From Saxidomus purpurata (Eukaryota > Mollusca > Bivalvia > Venerida > Veneridae), in the NCBI GenBank assembly GCA_022818135.1, contig JAFMSR010000013.1, positions 32,407,258-32,471,257 on the forward strand: DNA of 64,000 nt, in the 5' to 3' direction. The notes under the pieces were generated by a model. That model had not been told where the DNA came from, made no database searches, and was given only the letters and a program-made list of their open reading frames with translations. Position numbers and translations under genes: made by a program. Of the stretch, positions 56,023 to 64,000 are shown one piece after another. Each line of letters opens with the position of its first letter. Positions within the stretch are counted from its first letter, which is position 1.

Positions 56023-58842
56023 GGAAGTCAAGAAGAGACATACTTAAGGGTCTTAGCATGGAATGTAAACGGTTTGAAACGAAAGCTTGTAGAACAGGAC
56101 TTTATATATTATTTGAATGAGTACGACCTTATTTTTCTGAATGAAACATGGTTGTCAACTAAAGAAACGTTTAACTTTGATATTGCAGGTTACAGTGTTG
56201 AACATATTTTTGGTAATAAGTCCAAAAACACATCTAAAGGTAGATACAGTGGAGGCATTTCTTTTTATTATAAATCTGATTTAAGGCAATATGTAAACAT
56301 TGTTGAAAAATGTGAATATGGTTTGATTTGGGTAAAATTTCAGCAAAATTATTTAATTTTGATCAAGATGTGTATTTAGGTCATGTATATATACCACCAA
56401 TTGACTCCAAGGTTTTAAAACACACAGATTTTGATTTTTTCGAGCAAATACAGTTAGATGTCGCAAAATATGGTGAGTTAGGAAAGGTTTTTGTTTCAGG
56501 GGATATGAATAGTAGGACTTCAGATTGTACAGACTACTTTGAGTTTGACAAATACCTAGATCAAAATTTGACGTTTGTAAATACACGTGATACCCCCACT
56601 AGGGTAAACAAAGATCATGTGACCGACAATTATGGGCGGCGCCTCCTAGAAACCTGTCAGGCCACTGGTCTGTTGATAGCAAACGGTCGTCTACTTCTTG
56701 ATAGACACAGGGGTAACTATACATTTTGCTCGAACAACGGACTAAGCACGGTCGATTATTTGCTCTTAGATATAGATGATTTCGATACGCTGTCCTATTT
56801 TGAAATCGAAAGCTTTAACGAATATTCTGACCATGCGCCATTGCTGTTCACGTTTCGTCGGAAAAGTAAGCACACGGCACAAACTCGAACGCGGAAAATA
56901 CCTCGTACGATAAAAAGTTGCAGTGGGACGACGAAAAAATACCCTTGTTCAGGTCAAATCTTATGAATAATAACGAGGTCATTCAACAACTAATCCGCAG
57001 CGCAAGCGATGAACCGATAGATCACGTGATACAGAATTTTACTCAGCTGTTATCAGAGCATGCTTTTGACATATTTGGGAGCAATTCTCACAACGTACAA
57101 TATAAATCTCATAAAGTCAACCAAAAATGGTTTGATACAGATTGCATCGAAACAATAAAAGAATTTAAGAGAGCGCGTAATATTTTTAACAGAGAAAAAA
57201 CAGACGAAACGCGTATTTCATTTGTAAGAGCGCGAACCCGATATAATAGAACAAAGCGCAAAGCACTGAGAAAATTTAAACTTGAGGAAGGCATAAAAAT
57301 CAATAAGTTAGCAAAATCACAACCGAAAAACTTTTGGAAAAAGATAAAAAGTACATTTAAAAAGAAAAGTGCTAAATCTGAAACTTTAAACGTTGATCAA
57401 CTACATGATCATTTTAAGTCTATGTTTGGCGATATACCCAGAGAAGCAAACCAGAGTACAACTTTTAACGAAAATATATTTGACGAAAACTTAGATGCAC
57501 AAATAACAGAACAAGAAATTCATTCGGCTATCTTTTGTCAGAAAAATAACAAGTCCCCGGGAAACGATAAGTTGATAATAGAAATATTCAAATCAACATA
57601 TGATATTTTATCTCCGATCTTACTTAAAATTTATAATAGAATATTTCACAGCAATGAATACCCATTAACTTGGGGAGAGGGAATAATCACGCCTATTTTT
57701 AAAAAAGGGGATGTCAACGACCCCCAAAATTACCGTGGAATTACACTAATAAATGTTCTCGCAAAAACATATTCACAAATTTTATTGAACAGACTTACAA
57801 AATGGACAGAAAAAAATGAAAAAATCAGCAAATACCAATTTGGATTCCAGAAAGGAAAGTCTATAGTAGATTGCATCTTTATCCTTCATGCTATAATCTC
57901 AAAAGTTCTTGACTCGGGAAGTAAATTGTACTGTATCTTCATTGACTACGAAAAATGCTTTGACAAAATAGACAGATCTTATCTATGGCAGAAACTACTA
58001 ACAGAAAATATCAGCTCTAAATTTGTGAATGCTATAAGATCAATGTATAAGACGGTAAAGTCATGTGTAAAATATAATTCTTCCTTCTCAGACTTCTTCG
58101 AATCACATATAGGCTTGAAACAGGGGGATCCGAGCTCGCCTCTGCTTTTCATGCTTTTCGTAAATGATCTCACCAAAAGTATTAATACGGATTTGCATGA
58201 TATTTTCACTGTAAATGAACTGAAATTATTCTTGATACTTTTTGCAGACGACCAGGTCCTGTTTGCAAAGTCGCCTGAAACTTTAAAGTCAATGATGACT
58301 GATATTGAATATTATTGCCGTATTTGGGGCTTGAAAGTAAATACATCGAAAACTAAAGCAATGATATTTGAAAAGGGTAGACATTCCAAGCATGATTTTT
58401 ACATATACGATACACCGATTGAATTAGTTAATTCCTTCAAATATCTCGGTGTCACATTATTCAAAAACGGTAACTGGTATAGAACCCAAAAATCAATAGC
58501 ACAGCACGCGTCGTTCGCACTGCATAACGTATTCACTATTTTGGAACATATTGAATTACCTACTTCTCAAAAGTGTAAATTGTTTGATTCATTGGTAGGC
58601 TCCATCCTCAATTTTAGCTCAGAAATATGGGGACCGCATGAAGCTAAGGATGTGGAACATATTCACGTAAAGTTTTTACGAAAAATAATTGGAGTAAGAA
58701 AGTCTACAAATCTTTCAGCGATTTACGGTGAACTAGGCCGTTTTCCACTTTGTATTATTCGTAAAATAAATATGGTTAAGTACTGGATCAAAATACTAAA
58801 ACAAAATGACACATCTATTGTGAAACAAATTTATATACTATA
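56023..58842 (+). pseudogene. LINE ORF2 (endonuclease + reverse transcriptase), two frameshifts, 3' end lost
   Basis: APE-type endonuclease: AWNVNGL (56056 on), NETWL, SGDMNSR, STVDYLL, SDHAPL. Reverse transcriptase: NYRGITL, QFGFQKGKSIVD, IDYEKCFDKI, GLKQGDPSSPLLF, FADD. The endonuclease starts in the ORF1 frame, shifts between ~56328 and 56379 near an ATTTAATTTT run, and shifts again near ~56918 at AAAAAG. Apart from these the frame is open, so indels are few; they could be mutations or homopolymer errors. The frame ends at 58843 exactly where the foldback element begins, and the usual C-terminal ~200-300 residues are missing. ORF2 normally nicks target DNA and primes reverse transcription there. 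Confidence 0.85.
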
Positions 58843-60220
58843 GGTTATTGAACTTGTATGGCGATATATTACTTGGAACGAGTTGATTTGGCGGGAACAA
58901 CTCGCAAGCTCGTTGTTCCCGCCAAATCAACTCGTTCCAAGTAATATATCGCCATACAAGTTCAATAACCTTTTTATTATATACTTTCATATTGAATATG
59001 AACAAAAATGACATTCTGTTAGCAAAAAACAATAATTGAATCTTGAAATTTCTCAGACAACTAGCGTATTATTTCACCATGTACATTTTCTTTATTGCGT
59101 ATTAAAATATTGTTGTTTATACGTGACGTCATTTATTAGGAGAAACGTTGACGCCAGTTGTACGGTAAGAAATTTCAGTTGCCGTCCGCCATCTTGTTTT
59201 GAAAAACGCAAGAATTTTCCTACGGATGCAGGTTTGTACTTTGAAATGTGAATACATCAATTTGATGTACGTTCCTAAAAATGTTTTTTCTTTCTTATGA
59301 CTACATGCAAAACATCATTCCTTTTGTTTATCAATACTTGGCTGAACTACGTACCAGTAATTTTCGTAACCAGAACTGGTATTGCGTGCCCTAACAAATT
59401 CGAACCTTTTTAAAAAACGAAATCCCCCAACATCTATTTAATTGAATACTGAAAATCGTTGCAAGGGAGGGCGGTCCTAGCGATAAGCTGTACGGACTAT
59501 TTTATTTGTTTGCAAACATCGTTTTAATGAGGTTTCTATGTCGAAGTTCGACAGTTTTTTACAATTAAATAAGCTACTGTCTGAAAATAAAAACGAAACT
59601 TTAATCATTTTCAAGTAGACGTAAAAGAGTTTCGTTTTTAAAAAGGTTCGAATTTGTTAGGGCACGCAATACCAGTTCTGGTTACGAAAATTACTGGTAC
59701 GTAGTTCAGCCAAGTATTGATAAACAAAAGGAATGATGTTTTGCATGTAGTCATAAGAAAGAAAAAACATTTTTAGGAACGTACATCAAATTGATGTATT
59801 CACATTTCAAAGTACAAACCTGCATCCGTAGGAAAATTCTTGCGTTTTTCAAAACAAGATGGCGGACGGCAACTGAAATTTCTTACCGTACAACTGGCGT
59901 CAACGTTTCTCCTAATAAATGACGTCACGTATAAACAACAATATTGAATCGAGTCTATTAATACGCAATAAAGAAAATGTACATGGTGAAATAGTACGCT
60001 AGTTGTCTGAGAAATTTCAAGATTCATTTATTGTTTTTTGCTAACAGAATGTCATTTTTGTTCATATTCAATATGAAAGTATATAATAAAAAGGTTATTG
60101 AACTTGTATGGCGAAATATTACTTGGAACTCGTTGATTTGGCGGGAACAACTCGCAAGCTCGTTGTTCCCGCCAAATCAACTCGTTCCAAGTAATATATC
60201 GCCATACAAGTTCAATAACC
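58843..60220. mobile_element. Foldback element, 1,378 bp, arms ~585 bp with hairpin termini
   Basis: Left arm 58843-59423 is inverted at ~59629-60220; the spacer is ~205 bp. Each end is itself a hairpin: 58843-58900 pairs perfectly with 58913-58970 around CTCGCAAGCTCG; 60093-60150 pairs with 60163-60220 with three mismatches. TATA flanks both ends (58839-58842, 60221-60224). No coding frame is conserved; frames in the two arms simply mirror each other. It ends the LINE ORF2. Confidence 0.9.
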
Positions 60221-60224
60221 TATA

Positions 60225-60545
60225 ATATGCCGTAGATCTTTTATTATATGCAGTAGATATTTAATTATATTGTGATGTATTATGTGTGGTACAAGTTACT
60301 TTATATGCTGTATACACAATAACAAATCTACTGCATATATTGGTGTTTGTACCGCACACAAATTCAAATGCACTGCATATAAAGACAGTACCACCACATA
60401 TAAGAAGAGTTGTACTACATATAACAAAGAAAGTACAGCATATAAAGTAACTTGTACCACACATAATGAACTATCTACCACATATAATTAAATATCTACT
60501 GCATATAATAAAAGATCTACTGTATATAATAAAATATGTACCGCA
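60225..60545. repeat. AT-rich inverted repeat of TACTGCATATAA motifs
   Basis: TTTTATTATATGCAGTAGAT...TGTGGTACAAGTTACTTTAT (60239-60305) is inverted at ~60435-60520, with many CTGCATATA/ACCACATATAA units between. Likely the right internal part of the composite TIR element. Confidence 0.7.
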
Positions 60546-60594
60546 TATAAGCTAACAAGTCATGATAAGACGGTCATGGCGTTCCACATTCGTC

Positions 60595-61135
60595 CGAGGA
60601 TACACCTGCGGTCATGATGGATGTATTATCAAGTGGCGATGATGCGAATACACACAATCAACATTATAACCTGTAAGCCCCAAGTGCTAGTGTTGCAATG
60701 GACCAAACTTACAGCCGACCCTGGAGTCAGTTGCTGCGGAAAAATCATCTAGAATAGTCCTGAACTTAAAATTGTGTCGCAAAAGTCCATCATTTTTTAA
60801 AAAGGTTCTTGGTGTGTCCAGTACCAGTTTGAATAGATATTGATCGCGTTTTTCATATGCTAGGTCGACCCATACCAGGTTAAACAAGATCCATGTTTAT
60901 AAAATTCAAAGATACCGATTCAAAATTACTGGTTAAAAATGCTGCCAGAAAAGCTGATTTAAAGAATTAAAGTATTCAGTTGCAGTTTTTTTTATCAGTT
61001 ACCACGTCATGTGCAGGATCGTAGAAAAGAACTTATACCTACTATGCTAGAGGTTAGGAAGAAAGGAGCACAGCCTATCTTGTACGAGACAAACTTTATA
61101 TTAATAATGTGCTGTACTCTCCTGATACCGGTTTG
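60595..61135 (+). pseudogene. Old LINE ORF1 fragment, right part
   Basis: After the ATTCGTC duplication one frame reads SEDTPAVMMDVLSSGDD; further on, after breaks, LVKNAARKADLKN and LPRHVQDRRKELIPTMLEVR with KKGAQPILYE, matching the RRM/C-terminal region of L1-type ORF1. Together with 54670-54747 it forms one decayed ORF1 split by the composite insertion. Confidence 0.55.
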
Positions 61136-61583
61136 AGTGACAAGTGACCAAGATAGTATTCTGACCGGTTTTCATAATTTTAGGCCAAGCATTAAAAAAA
61201 TTGTTGCTTATATTGTTACCCTGCGTTTCTTTATCCTTTCAGTATATTTGTTCATGCTAGTAAAAATGCAAAACATTTACATTAACTCATATGTAACGGC
61301 CGTGAAGGGGTTTTGTTAAAGTCTCTTGTGAATGTGGGAACACTAAAGTCTTTAGTTCCACAGAGAATGGAAAACTCTACATAAATGAAGAGCAAATACT
61401 TTTAACATCATTTATTTAATGAAATCTGTACAAAAATATACAAAACATCCCCAGCGGCTACAAAGTACAAACATGTACTTATATCCACTACATAATAAAA
61501 ATGTAAAGAAAATGGAAGTTGTATCGTCTTTGACGACAGTTTGACTCCCCCACTCCAAGGCGGAATGGTCAGATATATTATTA

Positions 61584-62146
61584 GTTATACAGATTCTTGA
61601 CGGTGTATACGTAGAGGTTATTATACGGGACAGGTGTGCCTTTAGGCGATATTGGCACACTTGGTGAACTTAAGGCACACCTCCCCCGTATAATTACCTT
61701 TTTATTGCATAAAGATAAATGCCATTGAATGAATAAATTATTCAACTATCACAAAAGCAAACGCGTCAGTTTCCACATTCGGTGCTCAAGCCTAAATTCT
61801 GAATTCATAAACTTAGAAAGATCTTCTGTGTCCTTTCCGGCCTTTTCCGTTACGTCTACGTTGTCAATACGTCACGTTTTACGTGCTGACGTCTACGTTG
61901 CTGCCTGTTGACCGGAAATAGGTCAATACGAATTTCCTGGCACCTAGCAAGTGTGCCGATATAGTTATCGGCACACTACGTCACGTGATCTTTTATCGGC
62001 CCGTATCACCGACTAAGGCAATTGATCAAACATAAGGACTCGTATAGCCTGTTCGTGCCGATATTAGCCCGAGCCGTCAGGCGAGGGTTTATATCGGTAC
62101 GAACAGGCTATACGAGTCCGTATACACCGTCAAGAATCTGTATAAC
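61584..62146. mobile_element. TIR element with hairpins beside both ends, 563 bp
   Basis: 28-bp perfect TIRs: 61584-61611 (starts GTTATACAGATTCTTGACGG) and 62119-62146. Next to the left TIR a hairpin pairs ~61616-61642 with ~61672-61700 (AGGTGTGCC/GGCACACCT). Next to the right TIR a hairpin pairs 62036-62065 with 62091-62119, loop CCCGAGCCGTCAGGCGAGGG. A smaller GTGTGCCGATA hairpin lies at 61949-61977. No coding capacity and no clear target duplication. Confidence 0.8.
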
Positions 62147-62149
62147 GAA

Positions 62150-63450
62150 TTTATAATACCGCAGATTTGTTTGGAAGACAAGATAACTACCTAAATTGTC
62201 AATAACATTGTCGAAATATTGCTGTTATATTTATAAATGACAAAAAGCCGATACCCGTGGGAGCCCCCAATTCTTTTACCTTCGTACGATTCCGTACGGC
62301 GCTCGTAATCAGCCGATCTTAGTTTTTTTCTCAGTAATTCAATAGAAAGAAAAATAATCCCGTGGCTTACGGTGCTTTCGACCCGAGAGCAAAGTATAGC
62401 ATGGCATTTTTTATTATTTGCAATCACATAATAATTAATTTCCGTTAAACCGGTCCCATTTCGAATTTATTACGTCATCAGTTCAAGTCTACGTCACCGA
62501 GACAGTAATGTTTTGGCAGACATTTTTGTAGCGTGTGGACTGGATAAACACAGATTTCTTTTTAATTTATTACTTCGGCTGAAGTGACATAAAATAAGGA
62601 TTAATAGCGTTTTATTGGAGTAGGACTTCACATTATTTCAAGACAAGTGAAATAGGACTACAGTAGTGATGCATTAACAGGATAGAAAAGGACATTTGTT
62701 TTCAGATTTTCCTCTGATCTGGCGGTATTTTATTTCGTCATTCCAGAGGTTGAATTTGTACATGAATGTCCTGTCAGCAGCCGTTAGTTGCAGAAAGGAA
62801 TACCATTAATTCGAAGAGTACTTATTAGTGTCAATGACTGTTTTCGTTTTCAAAAAACAATATTCCACTGCCACTGGGATTCATGTTCATGGTGAACTTG
62901 ATCGACTGAAATGAGATCTCATGTCCGTAACCCGTTTTGCCTCGGGTGAAACGAAGGTAAAGATAGCATCAATGTAAGTTTTAATGTCGATTAATTTGAT
63001 TTATTCTTCCAAACGACATGTGCAGTGCTTACAAACGTCGCTGAAAAAATTGAATCGGTGGAACGGCGGCCATTTTGTTTTGAATGTAAACAATATTTAC
63101 AGAGCTTCTCTAGCCAATCAGAAAAGGCAAAACCGACGAGGCTCCAAACGGGAGACGGTATATACGGGTTTGCTCACGGTGTATACGGTCTCATATACAG
63201 GGGCTCTTGACCAATCAGAATCTATCAAATTTATCTGCGGTATTATAAAGGAACATATTCCCGCCACGGAACTTAAAGACCAATCAGAAAGACGTAACGC
63301 TGAAGTCGGCTGGTGCACAAACCAATCAAATACAACCACGCAAATCACAAAAGTGAAATAATAAGTACGTGGACAATTTGACAAATACATGAAATGCACG
63401 AAATGCTCGTAACATGTACGGACAACTTGTAAATATACAGGGTGGGTAAG
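62150..63450. other. Intergenic DNA, nothing firmly recognised
   Basis: Contains several ACGTCA and CCAATCAGA motifs near 62470 and 63110-63330 that might be promoter elements, but no associated exon was identified. Confidence 0.35.
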
Positions 63451-63454
63451 AGGC

Positions 63455-63640
63455 CTGTTACACATGTATATCTGATATTGTGTTGTAACCACTGTTATAT
63501 AATAATTATTGGCATGTTCTTCTCACGTTTCGTAGCCGCCGATATATATGTATATAAAAGTAACGGCGACGAACATGTTTGTTCATGAGCTGAATAAATA
63601 AATTGAAATTGAATCTGTTATGAAATCACACATCTATGTA
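63455..63640 (+). mobile_element. Possible short solo LTR
   Basis: TGTTACACATG opens a ~170 bp stretch with a TATATAAAAG box at ~63551 and GAATAAATAAATTG at ~63592, the spacing expected of a compact U3-R. No matching second LTR or target duplication seen. Confidence 0.25.
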
Positions 63641-64000
63641 ATTATATGATTAAACACTTCGCGAGTCGTGATGAAGTCATCATTAGACATTTGCGAGGTA
63701 AGTCGGAAGGCGATAGTGGATGGCAGATTGTGAACAGTTTATGGGGAACATCTCAAAATTATTCACATTTCAAATTGGTGATAAGTTGTCGTATAAAACA
63801 TTATGTTTGCAAACAGCATCATTTCGGAGACACATTATTGCAAATTTATTTTAAAATTGCGTACATATAATTTAAATGATTAAACCGATTTATTTTTGCC
63901 TGCATACAAGAGATGACATACTCTAATCGTCTGGGGAGGTGCGCCCAAACAAAGCTGAAATACTTCATGTCACAATATTGCATGTTGTCCCTCATGTCTA

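Larger units (their letters stand above)
54755..60587. mobile_element. Composite TIR-bounded insertion, 5.8 kb
   Basis: 27 bp at 54757-54783 (starts TGGAACGCTATGACCG) are inverted at 60560-60586 with one mismatch. ATTCGTC occurs directly outside each end (54748-54754, 60588-60594), a 7-bp target duplication. The interval contains a LINE and a foldback element. Either a DNA transposon later received both, or the LINE was part of the mobilised unit; the former is simpler. Confidence 0.65.

Noticed and set aside
58838..60225. Paired 64-75 residue frames near 58.8-60.2 kb
   Set aside because: They are the same sequence read from the two arms of the foldback element.
60261..60491. Cys/Tyr/Thr-rich frames on both strands
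   Set aside because: Products of the TACTGCATATAA inverted repeat; mirrored frames are expected from the palindrome.
62984..63361. 125-residue plus-strand frame
   Set aside because: Overlapping frames on both strands, no domain, no splice partners; CCAATCAGA-rich DNA looks non-coding.

Overview
This is 64 kb of AT-rich animal nuclear DNA with spliced genes, long introns full of transposons, and no prokaryotic signature. The protein sequences are invertebrate. The repeats point to a mollusc, most likely a bivalve clam: tRNA-derived SINEs, arrays with a GTCCGTCCGTC microsatellite followed by ~150 bp monomers, and Helentron-like ends. The species is inferred, not proven.

Two conserved genes lie head to head. 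On the minus strand (9852 to 471) is a complete 8-exon TARBP2/Loquacious-type gene encoding a 326-residue protein with three double-stranded-RNA-binding domains, a Dicer partner. On the plus strand (19910 to 43307) are 19 consecutive exons of ERCC3/XPB, the DNA translocase of TFIIH. All junctions of that model stay in phase; only a short first coding exon is missing. Its helicase motif II reads DEVQ where DEVH is expected.

The introns and the gene-poor half (43.3-64 kb) are a dense record of mobile elements. They include a 907 bp hAT-like element with an 8 bp target-site duplication, a 1,021 bp element with perfect 32 bp inverted termini, six copies of a ~200 bp TA-flanked MITE, two SINE families, Helentron-like tandem-repeat elements (one inserted in the array of another), and several long hairpin elements. 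From 54.6 to 61.1 kb an old LINE ORF1 appears split by a TIR element, which contains a younger LINE, which is itself cut by a 1.38 kb foldback element. A second ~1.9 kb inverted repeat lies immediately upstream, and an inverted-repeat cluster occupies 46.4-48.3 kb.

Some structure looks technical. There is a 319-nt poly-C tract, poly-C occurs on one strand only, and two neighbouring XPB introns contain near-tandem copies in which the second copy is a shortened version of the first, as expected from unresolved haplotypes. I found no operon, CRISPR array or convincing new protein-coding system. The most unusual material is the hairpin-element set and the nested stack.
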